Position numbers and translations under genes: made by a program. From assembly GCA_902766345.1 (NCBI GenBank), contig CACXDK010000166.1, positions 1 to 8,275 of the forward strand: 8,275 bases of DNA, read 5' to 3'. The stretch is from an uncultured Spirochaetaceae bacterium. Lineage in GTDB: Bacteria > Spirochaetota > Spirochaetia > Treponematales > Treponemataceae. This document shows positions 1 to 5,778 of this stretch, one piece after another (positions within the stretch are counted from its first letter, which is position 1; the number at the start of each line of letters is the position of its first letter). The notes beneath the pieces are model-generated. The model ran no database searches and was not told where the DNA came from. It saw only the letters and a program-made list of their open reading frames with translations.

Positions 1-831
1 AAGAATTTCATAAGTCATTGCAGACTTAAACTGGCTTGCCTGAATTGTAGTCTGGAACATTGCAAGCAAAGCACCTGAAATTCCTGCAAAGAATGAACTT
101 ATTGTAAATGCAAGCTGTTTGTGATGAGCAAGATTAATTCCCATAGCTTCCGCAGCAACTTCATCATCTCTTATAGCCTTGAATGCACGGCCATAAGTAG
201 AGTTAATCAGCATGACAATAATGGCAATACAAATTCCTGCAACAATAAAATAGAATGTAGCCGACTTGAAAACAGGATACTTTCTTAAAAGGTTTGAACC
301 GTTAGTAATGCCACCAAGTTTATCCCACTGGAAAATTGCACGGATAATTTCTGCAAATCCCAAAGTTGCAATTGCAAGATAGTCTGACTTTAAGTGCAGA
401 ACAGGTAAACCAATAAGATATGCAAAGAATGCGGCAACAAGACCAGCAAGAATCAATGCGGCAAAGACAGGAAGCGTAACGTGAATTATGCCACCGTCAA
501 AGTACTGGTACACCTGAGCATGAGCTTCCTGCGGAATGGTAAAGATTGCATAAGTATATGCACCAAGCAGCATAAAGCCAGCCTGACCAAGAGAAAACAG
601 ACCTGTAAATCCGTTAAGCAAGTTCATAGATACAGCAACAAGGGCATAAATTGCACCCTTTTTCAAAACCATAAACAGAATTGAATTGCTGTTAAAACCA
701 CTCATTACTGCTGGAAAAACAAAATCAAGCAGAATGAGTACAAAAAACAGACAAGCAAGCAAAGCCACGCCTATAAGACTGTTTTTATTCACATTTATAT
801 TTAATTTATTCAGTTTACTTTCTTCGCTCAT
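1..831 (-). CDS. livM: Branched-chain amino-acid ABC transporter permease LivM (3' end outside window)
   Basis: Inner-membrane permease subunit that pairs with LivH to form the channel of a branched-chain or hydrophobic amino-acid importer. The 277 residues present are in frame to base 1; the family usually runs to about 320 or more, so a short C-terminal part is missing. Translating the minus strand shows an N-terminal cytoplasmic tail, a first membrane segment near residues 19-41, the motif SLGQAGFM at 80-87, the LivM signature YLAIATLGFAEIIR at 151-164, and the cytoplasmic EAA-like loop AIRDDEVAAEAMGIN at 219-233, which contacts the ATPase subunits. The ATG at 831 follows the livH stop by one base, and its Shine-Dalgarno (AGGTG) lies inside the end of livH, so translation is probably coupled. 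The substrate cannot be read from the sequence. Confidence 0.93.
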   Translation of the reverse strand, partial: MSEESKLNKLNINVNKNSLIGVALLACLFFVLILLDFVFPAVMSGFNSNSILFMVLKKGAIYALVAVSMNLLNGFTGLFSLGQAGFMLLGAYTYAIFTIPQEAHAQVYQYFDGGIIHVTLPVFAALILAGLVAAFFAYLIGLPVLHLKSDYLAIATLGFAEIIRAIFQWDKLGGITNGSNLLRKYPVFKSATFYFIVAGICIAIIVMLINSTYGRAFKAIRDDEVAAEAMGINLAHHKQLAFTISSFFAGISGALLAMFQTTIQASQFKSAMTYEIL

Positions 832-832
832 A

Positions 833-1717
833 TTACACCTTATCAGTCTGCTTTTCACCAAAAATGCCAGTAGGCATAAACATCAAGACACAAATCAAAA
901 GAATGAATGTAAATGCATCACTGAATGTTGTCCATCCAAGTCCCTTAATGATATTTTCACAAATACCAATTATAAACGCACCTATGACAGCACCAGGAAC
1001 AGAACCAATGCCACCGAAAACAGCGGCAACAAAAGCCTTTAAGCCAGGCATACCGCCAACAGTAGGCGTTACACCAGGATAGTTAGAAAAGAAAAGTATT
1101 GAACCTACAGCAGCAAGGAAAGAACCGATTATAAACGTCATGCTTATAACAGAGTCAATTTTTATTCCCATAAGCTGAGCAGTCTCAAAATCTTTGGAAA
1201 CAGCACGCATTGCCATTCCTATTTTTGTGTGATTAATAAGAAGAACAAGCGCAACAACCAGAATTATAGTTAAAAAAGGTGTTATTACCGTTACCCGTTT
1301 TGTAATTGCACCAGCAATAGTAACAGAATCGCTGATCCACGGGATGGTAGGATATTTTTTTAAAAGACCACCTGTAACATACAAAGCAAGATTCTGCAAA
1401 AGATAACTCATGCCTATTGCAGAAATCATAATAGACATTCTTGGAGCAGTGCGTAACGGTTTGTAGGCAATACGCTCAACCGAAAATCCTAAAAGCACTG
1501 TTAAAACAATAGTAAAAGGAATGGACAACCACAAAGGCATCACCGTGTAAGAATAAATCATGATAAGCCCCGATGCCATAAATACATCACCATGTGCAAA
1601 GTTTATAAGACGCAAAATACCGTATACCATGGTATAGCCAATAGCAATCAATGCATACTGACCACCTGTAGAAATTCCAGCAAGAACATACGGCAGATTA
1701 TTTTGAATAAATTCCAT
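833..1717 (-). CDS. livH: Branched-chain amino-acid ABC transporter permease LivH
   Basis: Inner-membrane permease partner of LivM. The chosen start gives 294 residues, close to the family norm of about 290-310. Visible family features are the N-terminal block YALIAIGYTMVYGI followed by LINFAHGDVFM (residues 21-47), several hydrophobic membrane segments, an EAA-like cytoplasmic loop (AVSKDFETAQLMGI), and the C-terminal GLKAFVAAVFGGIGSVPGA block. The start at 1717 puts 17 residues before the conserved GGQYALIA stretch, as in Escherichia coli LivH; its purine-rich upstream sequence (GGAAG very close, AGGA farther away) is mediocre. An in-frame ATG at 1762 would add 15 residues, but it lies in the loop of a strong hairpin whose stem holds its only Shine-Dalgarno-like GAGG, so I consider it less likely. 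The gene is downstream of livK and nearly abuts livM. Confidence 0.92.
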   Translation of the reverse strand: MEFIQNNLPYVLAGISTGGQYALIAIGYTMVYGILRLINFAHGDVFMASGLIMIYSYTVMPLWLSIPFTIVLTVLLGFSVERIAYKPLRTAPRMSIMISAIGMSYLLQNLALYVTGGLLKKYPTIPWISDSVTIAGAITKRVTVITPFLTIILVVALVLLINHTKIGMAMRAVSKDFETAQLMGIKIDSVISMTFIIGSFLAAVGSILFFSNYPGVTPTVGGMPGLKAFVAAVFGGIGSVPGAVIGAFIIGICENIIKGLGWTTFSDAFTFILLICVLMFMPTGIFGEKQTDKV

Positions 1718-1744
1718 TTCTTCCAAATTCCTAATTATAAAAGT

Positions 1745-1780
1745 AAACAGAGGCTTCATCATAAATTGAAGCCTCTGTTT
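1745..1780 (-). terminator. Intra-operon hairpin between livK and livH (attenuator-type terminator)
   Basis: Arms 1745-1758 and 1767-1780 are perfectly complementary over 14 bp (core ACAGAGGCTTCA) around an 8-nt loop. On the minus strand, the direction of transcription here, the hairpin is followed by an interrupted T run (TTTACTTTTA), which suggests incomplete termination. On the plus strand it is followed by eight uninterrupted Ts, but no plus-strand gene feeds into it. Position between a binding-protein gene and its permease genes fits the common arrangement in which the binding protein is made in excess. That role is inferred. Confidence 0.75.
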
Positions 1781-1796
1781 TTTTTAATCTAAAAAA

Positions 1797-2969
1797 TTAT
1801 TTTACAGACTGCTGAGCTACAAAGTCCCACTTTCCTGTAGAGTTATTTACTTTCTTTACGTAAGCAACATCGCGAACAGCATCACCAGTTGAGTCAAATG
1901 CAATGTCACCAGAAACACCTGTGTACTTTACACTAGGAAGAACTTTCTTAACATCGCCACTCTTTGTAGAACCTGCAGCCTTGAGAGCTTCAAGAGCTGT
2001 GTAGTATGCATCAAAGCCCATTGCAGAAACAGCAGCAATTTCATCATCGCCACCGTTGTTTGTCTTTGCTGTAGCATTTGTATTCAGGTAATTGCGGAAT
2101 CCGCCAACAAATGTCTTAACGTTAGAAGCATCAGAACCTTCAACGAAGAATGTTGTTACGAAAATCTGTACAGAAGTTCCCTTTGCAGCTGCAAGAACAA
2201 CGTTTGAGTCCCAAGTGTCACCAGCAAGAATTGGAAGAGTTAACCCCTGAGTGTTTGCCTGCTCAATAATAAGAGCTGCAGCTTCAATAGATACAGGGCT
2301 AAAGAATACGTCTGCATTCTGTTTTTTTGCATTTGCAACATAAGCTGCAAAGTCACTTGTTCCGTCTGGGAAGGTTTCTTCAACAACTTCACCTCCAAGA
2401 GCCTTGAAAGCTTCAACAAAGTACTTTACAAGACCACCTGAATAGTCGTCACCAAGTTTAGAAAGACAGTATGCTTTTTTTGCAGCAAACTTTTCAACAG
2501 CAAGATTTGCAAGAACTGTTCCCTGGAAAGGATCAAGGAAGCAGATGCGGAAATAGTGATCGTTGCCAAGTGTTACCTGTGGGTTTGTACAAGTAATACC
2601 GATTGCAGGAACATCAGCTGTTGCAAAGGTATCGCTAGCAGCAATTGAAACACCAGAACCGTAAGAACCCAGGATTACAGAAACACCCTTTGAAATCAAT
2701 TCAGAAGCAGCTGTTACAGCCTTATCATTTGAAGATTCATTATCTACAATTTCAAGCTGAACTTTATATTCTTTTCCACCAATAGTTACGTTAGGTGTTA
2801 CAGTATTTGCATACTGAATTCCCAAAGTCTCCTGTTTTCCGCCAGCACCGTTGTCACCAGAAGCTGGTTCATAAACACCAATCTTTACAACAGGAGTTTT
2901 GTCTCCACCACAAGAAACGAATGCTGTGGCTACAACAGCAGCACAAACAGCAAGTAAAGCCTTTTTCAT
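1797..2969 (-). CDS. livK: Branched-chain amino-acid ABC transporter substrate-binding lipoprotein LivK-like
   Basis: Extracytoplasmic receptor that captures the substrate and delivers it to LivHM. The 390-residue protein has a short signal peptide with a lipobox ending FVSC, so Cys20 should be lipidated and the protein tethered in the periplasm rather than free. The mature part follows the type I periplasmic-binding fold of the Peripla_BP_6/Leu-Ile-Val family: an opening strand KIGVYEPASGDNGAGGKQ (about 29-46), the ligand-contact region ILGSYGSGVSIAASD, then VPAIGITCTNPQVT, and a later LGDDYSGG element. The start is supported by AAGGAG at 2977-2982, seven bases upstream. It is the promoter-proximal gene of the operon. 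Ligand specificity within the leucine, amide or other small-solute receptors cannot be fixed from the sequence alone. Confidence 0.92.
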   Translation of the reverse strand: MKKALLAVCAAVVATAFVSCGGDKTPVVKIGVYEPASGDNGAGGKQETLGIQYANTVTPNVTIGGKEYKVQLEIVDNESSNDKAVTAASELISKGVSVILGSYGSGVSIAASDTFATADVPAIGITCTNPQVTLGNDHYFRICFLDPFQGTVLANLAVEKFAAKKAYCLSKLGDDYSGGLVKYFVEAFKALGGEVVEETFPDGTSDFAAYVANAKKQNADVFFSPVSIEAAALIIEQANTQGLTLPILAGDTWDSNVVLAAAKGTSVQIFVTTFFVEGSDASNVKTFVGGFRNYLNTNATAKTNNGGDDEIAAVSAMGFDAYYTALEALKAAGSTKSGDVKKVLPSVKYTGVSGDIAFDSTGDAVRDVAYVKKVNNSTGKWDFVAQQSVK

Positions 2970-2995
2970 ATTAAATCTCCTTTAAAAGCTGAATT

Positions 2996-3022
2996 ATTGT
3001 ATCAGCATATCAAAAATAACAA
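2996..3022 (-). promoter_or_regulatory. Candidate livKHM promoter (extended -10)
   Basis: On the minus strand TACAAT (2996-3001) is preceded by TGA, giving an extended -10 of the TGnTATAAT type. The best -35 is TTGTTA (3017-3022), but the spacer is only 15 bp, so the extended -10 would have to do most of the work. The predicted start near 2989 gives a leader of about 20 nt containing the Shine-Dalgarno. Confidence 0.45.
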
Positions 3023-3103
3023 TTTTATACCATGTAAAAATCGGAAATAATGCATAAAAATACAACAAAATTGAATAAATACATATTAAAATAATTTAAA
3101 TAA

Positions 3104-3132
3104 TTGCTAAACTGCTTATGGTATGGTATTAT
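3104..3132 (+). promoter_or_regulatory. Sigma-70-type promoter for the rubredoxin-methyltransferase unit
   Basis: TTGCTA (3104-3109) and TATTAT (3127-3132) are separated by an ideal 17-bp spacer. Transcription would start near 3139, leaving about 19 nt before the rubredoxin ATG, with AAGGAG (3146-3151) in that leader. It is divergent from the livK promoter in the same 188-bp intergenic region. Confidence 0.65.
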
Positions 3133-3157
3133 AAGATTAAAGACGAAGGAGACATGA

Positions 3158-3334
3158 ATGCAGAAATATAAATGTAAAGTCTGCGGATATGAATACATTC
3201 CAGAAGAAGGTGATAAAGACGGACGCATTGCACCAAACACGCCTTTTGGAGCGTTACCTGACGATTGGGAATGCCCTATATGTGGAGAAAGTACGGCTTC
3301 TTTCGTCCCCGTAAAAGAAGAAAATAAAAAATAG
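3158..3334 (+). CDS. Rubredoxin
   Basis: Small one-electron carrier with a single iron bound by four cysteines, acting in the cytoplasm, typically in anaerobes, as a donor to oxygen- or peroxide-scavenging proteins or other redox enzymes. The 58-residue translation, about the usual 52-60 length, has both iron-binding loops: CKVCGY (Cys6, Cys9) and CPICGE (Cys39, Cys42). It also has the conserved core FGALPDDWECP (30-40), including the aromatic Trp37. The ATG at 3158 is fixed by AAGGAG six bases upstream. A slightly earlier ATG at 3154 is out of frame and stops after five codons. It is the first gene of a two-gene unit with a methyltransferase. No rubrerythrin, rubredoxin reductase or desulfoferrodoxin lies in the window, so its partner is unknown. 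Confidence 0.95.
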   Translation: MQKYKCKVCGYEYIPEEGDKDGRIAPNTPFGALPDDWECPICGESTASFVPVKEENKK

Positions 3335-3342
3335 ATAATTAT

Positions 3343-4092
3343 ATGAAAAAGCAGGAATGGTTTGAAAACGAAGATTTCTGGCTAAAATATGGGCCAGTAA
3401 TGTTTGATGAACAGCATTGGGCAGAAGCTAACGGCATTGCCCGACGTTGCTGTGACATAGCAGAATTATCAGAAGGGAATTCTATTCTAGATGCTTGTTG
3501 CGGTCCTGGAAGAATAAGCGTAGAGCTTGCTCTGTGCGGCATGAACGTAACAGGAGTTGACATTACACAGCCATTTCTTGACGCTGCCCGCGAAACTGCA
3601 CAAGACGAAGGCGTAAACCTTACTCTCATAAACCACGACATGCGCACTTATAAAACCGAAAAGCCTTTTGATGCAGCAGTAAACATTTACAATTCCTTCG
3701 GTTACTGCGACAGCATTGCAGACGACACAAAAATCTTAGAACAAATCTATAAAGCCTTAAAAGATGGAGGAACCTTCATCCTTGAATGTATTAGCCGAGA
3801 AACTGCGGTAAAATACTTTACAGAAGGGGAATGGTTTGAACGTGCAGGAATGACTGTGCTTACAGAATTTGGAGTTGTAGGAGCCTGGGAAGGTCTGCGT
3901 TCAAAGTGGATTTTAATTGCACCAGACGGCAAGCGTACTGAACATGAGTTTGTACAACGCCTTTATTCTGCAGCAGAATTAAGAGACCGCCTTGTTTCCA
4001 TAGGCTTTAAGACAGTAGATGTCTACGGAGGCTTTGATCTTTCGCCCTATAACCAAAAGGCAACAACCATGGTCATAGTGGCAAAAAAATAG
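3343..4092 (+). CDS. Class I SAM-dependent methyltransferase, substrate unknown
   Basis: Predicted cytoplasmic methyltransferase of 249 residues with the Rossmann-like SAM fold. Motif I is ILDACCGPGRIS (48-59), the glycine-rich SAM loop. The acidic residue at the end of strand 2 is Asp73 in VTGVDIT, which should bind the ribose hydroxyls. HDMR (98-101) supplies the adenine-contact Asp99, and FDAAVNIYNSFGY (109-121) is the next core strand. After the core comes a beta-rich C-terminal half with YSAAELRDRLVSIGF, typical of small-molecule methyltransferases of the Methyltransf_11/25 type. It starts 8 nt after the rubredoxin stop with no clear Shine-Dalgarno, so translation may depend on coupling. 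The start is kept because WFENEDFWLKYGPVMF is a plausible N-terminal substrate lid. Nothing in the sequence identifies the methyl acceptor. Confidence 0.88.
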   Translation: MKKQEWFENEDFWLKYGPVMFDEQHWAEANGIARRCCDIAELSEGNSILDACCGPGRISVELALCGMNVTGVDITQPFLDAARETAQDEGVNLTLINHDMRTYKTEKPFDAAVNIYNSFGYCDSIADDTKILEQIYKALKDGGTFILECISRETAVKYFTEGEWFERAGMTVLTEFGVVGAWEGLRSKWILIAPDGKRTEHEFVQRLYSAAELRDRLVSIGFKTVDVYGGFDLSPYNQKATTMVIVAKK

Positions 4093-4106
4093 GATTTATT
4101 TTCCTA
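4083..4106 (-). terminator. Weak candidate terminator for eda
   Basis: On the minus strand a 5-bp stem (TAGGA 4090-4094 with TCCTA 4102-4106, 7-nt loop) is followed directly by seven Ts (4089-4083). The stem is short and overlaps both convergent stop codons, so termination would be inefficient. The seven-T run is its main support. Confidence 0.3.
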
Positions 4107-4760
4107 GTTACGCTTTGCAATCTTTGCGGCAGCTTCGGATAGCCGTGTTATTGTCTGCCAATCCTTTGCCTTAATGAAAGATTCCTTTACCATCCAGCTT
4201 CCGCCAACGGCAGCAATGCTTGGGCATGCAAGATAAGAGCCTGCATTCTGCTCATTTATGCCGCCTGTTGCCATAAACTTAACTGTAGGGAACGGTCCAG
4301 AAAGAGCCTTTATCATTTTAAGGCCGCCACACTCTTCGGCTGGGAAGAATTTCAAAAGATTAAGATTTTTTTCTAAAGCAGCTTCAATCTGACTAGGATT
4401 GCACACTCCAGGATACATTGGCACACCTTTTTCAAGGCAGAAATCTACAGTATTAGGGTTAAAACCTGGCGACACAATAAATTGTGCTCCTGCATCAATA
4501 GCCTTTGCTGCAAGATTTGCATTTATTACTGTTCCTGCTCCTACAAGCATGTCTGGGAAAGACTCGCGCACAGCTTTTATGCACTGGGCAATTTTAACAA
4601 AGCCAGATTCGCCTTCTGTAGTGCGGAAAGTAATTTCTATTGCCCCAATTCCTCCAGTGCACAAAGCTTTTGCAACGGAAAGGGCATCTTCTGTAACTGA
4701 AACTTTCACTACAGGCACAATAGCTGCCTGTTCTATTTTTGCATTAAAATCTTCAAACAT
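4104..4760 (-). CDS. eda: 2-dehydro-3-deoxy-phosphogluconate (KDPG/KHG) aldolase
   Basis: Cleaves 2-keto-3-deoxy-6-phosphogluconate to pyruvate and glyceraldehyde 3-phosphate through a lysine Schiff base. This is the last step of the Entner-Doudoroff and hexuronate pathways; some family members also use 4-hydroxy-2-oxoglutarate. The 218-residue (alpha/beta)8 protein has EITFRT (Glu42, Arg46), VGAGTV (73-78), SPGFNP (97-102), YPGVCNPSQ (116-124) and KFFPAE (137-142), where Lys137 is the expected Schiff-base lysine. The TGG phosphate loop follows ATGGI; most relatives have PTGG, so a proline is replaced by alanine. No dehydratase or sugar kinase is adjacent. The ATG at 4760 has no Shine-Dalgarno, and the best promoter ends nine bases before it. 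It is convergent with the methyltransferase, 11 bp apart. Confidence 0.93.
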   Translation of the reverse strand: MFEDFNAKIEQAAIVPVVKVSVTEDALSVAKALCTGGIGAIEITFRTTEGESGFVKIAQCIKAVRESFPDMLVGAGTVINANLAAKAIDAGAQFIVSPGFNPNTVDFCLEKGVPMYPGVCNPSQIEAALEKNLNLLKFFPAEECGGLKMIKALSGPFPTVKFMATGGINEQNAGSYLACPSIAAVGGSWMVKESFIKAKDWQTITRLSEAAAKIAKRN

Positions 4761-4769
4761 TATGCATTA

Positions 4770-4797
4770 AGCATATCATGATTTTGCAAAAAGGCAA
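4770..4797 (-). promoter_or_regulatory. Candidate eda promoter giving a near-leaderless mRNA
   Basis: On the minus strand TTGCCT (4792-4797) and TATGCT (4770-4775) are 16 bp apart. Only nine bases separate the -10 from the eda ATG, so the transcript would begin about one to three bases before the start codon. This agrees with the missing Shine-Dalgarno. Confidence 0.5.
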
Positions 4798-4815
4798 GCA
4801 AAGTTTGCAGTATAA

Positions 4816-5565
4816 TCATGAACCAGAAGACAAGTGATAGTAGTCTGAAGAAGAGCCTGTTACATTTGACGAACTGCTACCAGTAAAACTTCCAACAGTC
4901 CAGCTACAGTTAACCCACCCGCCTGTATATGTTGATCCATCTCCAAGCGAGGAATACAACTGACCTGCCGTAAAAGATAATGTTGAGGAAGTTGTATTCC
5001 TACTTATAGAGGAAATAGAACCATCAGCAACACCAAGAGACCACATACAAGAAATACCTTCAGGAACATCAAGAGAAAGCTTAAAAGTAACAACTGTGTT
5101 ATCAGGAATGGCAAGTTCCATAGTTGAAGGACTAGTACGATCTCCTACATACATATTTACAATAGGATGCTCCATTGAAATGTGAACATAATTATTCCCA
5201 TCTTTTACAGTATAGTTCTGACAACTGCCAAGATAGAACCCTCCTCCAGAGCTTGCTCCAACAACTGCATAAATATTCGCACCAACAGGAACATCATCTA
5301 CAGTTAGATGCGCCTTGCCGTTAGCATCAAACTGAGCAGTACCATGATAGTTAAAGTCTCCTCCTATCACGAGGTCAAGCGTGTCTCCCTCACTAAATGT
5401 AGCACGAGAAATAGAACGTCCAGAAGAATTGTTCAAATTAAAACTTAAAGTTGTAGAACTACCACTTCCTGCACTACCAGCTCCAGCACAGGATGAAAGC
5501 AAAAAAGTCAAAGGAATGCAAAATAAAACAAGAAAAGATATTAGGTGTTGTGTTGTGCGTCTCAT
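4816..5565 (-). CDS. Lipoprotein of unknown function
   Basis: I do not recognise a family. The 249-residue protein starts with a basic Arg-Arg, a hydrophobic segment and a canonical lipobox LSSC, so Cys26 should be lipidated and the protein exported. The mature N-terminus is a Gly/Ser/Ala linker (27-38). The body looks beta-rich: it contains GDTLDLVIGGDF (60-71), a DANGKAHLTV strand pair, and a GGGFYLG segment with a following cysteine. The last roughly 80 residues are very rich in Ser, Thr and Gly with few charges. The composition suggests a surface or periplasmic beta-sandwich protein, which is inference only. The start is well fixed by AAGGAGG (5574-5580), eight bases upstream. The gene has its own promoter and ends just upstream of the eda promoter, with no clear terminator between the two. 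Confidence 0.85.
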   Translation of the reverse strand: MRRTTQHLISFLVLFCIPLTFLLSSCAGAGSAGSGSSTTLSFNLNNSSGRSISRATFSEGDTLDLVIGGDFNYHGTAQFDANGKAHLTVDDVPVGANIYAVVGASSGGGFYLGSCQNYTVKDGNNYVHISMEHPIVNMYVGDRTSPSTMELAIPDNTVVTFKLSLDVPEGISCMWSLGVADGSISSISRNTTSSTLSFTAGQLYSSLGDGSTYTGGWVNCSWTVGSFTGSSSSNVTGSSSDYYHLSSGS

Positions 5566-5601
5566 ACAAACTTCCTCCTTAAAAATCTATCTTTGATTTT
5601 T

Positions 5602-5630
5602 ATTCTGTCATAGCTTTTTTTATATGTCAA
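5602..5630 (-). promoter_or_regulatory. Promoter of the lipoprotein gene
   Basis: A perfect consensus -35 TTGACA (5625-5630) lies 17 bp from CAGAAT (5602-5607), a four-of-six match to the -10. The predicted start near 5595 gives a leader of about 30 nt that includes the strong AAGGAGG. A/T-rich sequence directly upstream could act as an UP element. Confidence 0.6.
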
Positions 5631-5632
5631 GA

Positions 5633-5659
5633 AAACTTTAAAAAGTTTAATAAGTTTAA
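5633..5659. repeat. A/T-rich short repeats upstream of the lipoprotein promoter
   Basis: An inverted repeat AAACTTT/AAAGTTT (5633-5639 and 5642-5648) overlaps a direct repeat AGTTTAA (5644-5650 and 5653-5659). They lie just upstream of the -35 box. They could be an UP element or regulator site, but low complexity makes chance occurrence plausible. Confidence 0.35.
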
Positions 5660-5664
5660 AAACA

Positions 5665-5704
5665 AAAAAAACAGGGTCTCTAGTGCTAAAGATCCTGTTT
5701 TTTT
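5665..5704 (-). terminator. Rho-independent terminator of groEL
   Basis: The stem pairs 5665-5679 with 5690-5704 (core CAGG/CCTG, one G-U pair, A/T flanks) around a 10-nt loop. On the minus strand it is followed by a T run across 5671-5664. The A run on the other side makes it potentially bidirectional. It separates groEL from the lipoprotein promoter. Confidence 0.85.
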
Positions 5705-5708
5705 GTGT

Positions 5709-5740
5709 AAAAGTTTTAAGCCATCAGGCTTAAAACTTTT
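5709..5740. repeat. Perfect 14-bp stem-loop in the groEL 3' region
   Basis: Arms 5709-5722 and 5727-5740 (AAAAGTTTTAAGCC and its complement) are perfect, with a 4-nt loop. In the groEL transcript the hairpin is followed by ACACA before the real terminator, so it may be an RNA-stabilising 3' structure or a secondary terminator. Confidence 0.8.
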
Positions 5741-5744
5741 TAAG

Positions 5745-5776
5745 TTAAACAAAACTTGCATGCAAGTTTTGTTTAA
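5745..5776. repeat. 32-bp perfect palindrome next to the groEL stop
   Basis: The sequence is exactly self-complementary over 32 bp, centred on GCATGC (centre between 5760 and 5761). It begins two bases after the groEL stop codon. It could fold as a long hairpin in RNA or bind a dimeric protein in DNA. It lacks a T tail of its own. Confidence 0.85.
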
Positions 5777-5778
5777 TC

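Noticed and set aside
481..1082. Several plus-strand open frames across the livM-livH region
   Set aside because: They lie opposite permease genes with clear family motifs, lack Shine-Dalgarno sequences, and their translations look like low-complexity shadows.
3154..3171. Five-codon open frame starting at the earlier ATG before the rubredoxin start
   Set aside because: The Shine-Dalgarno is only two bases from this ATG and six from the rubredoxin ATG, so the latter is favoured. The short frame looks incidental.
3025..3240. Minus-strand open frame of 71 codons over the livK-rubredoxin intergenic region
   Set aside because: It overlaps the rubredoxin gene and both divergent promoters and has no family features.
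4399..4770. Plus-strand open frames opposite eda
   Set aside because: eda has all catalytic motifs on the minus strand. The plus-strand frames have no Shine-Dalgarno or recognisable domain.
4761..4815. Possible terminator between the lipoprotein gene and eda
   Set aside because: The short GCAAA/TTTGC inverted repeat has a loop too small to form a stable hairpin and no T run, so it was not annotated.
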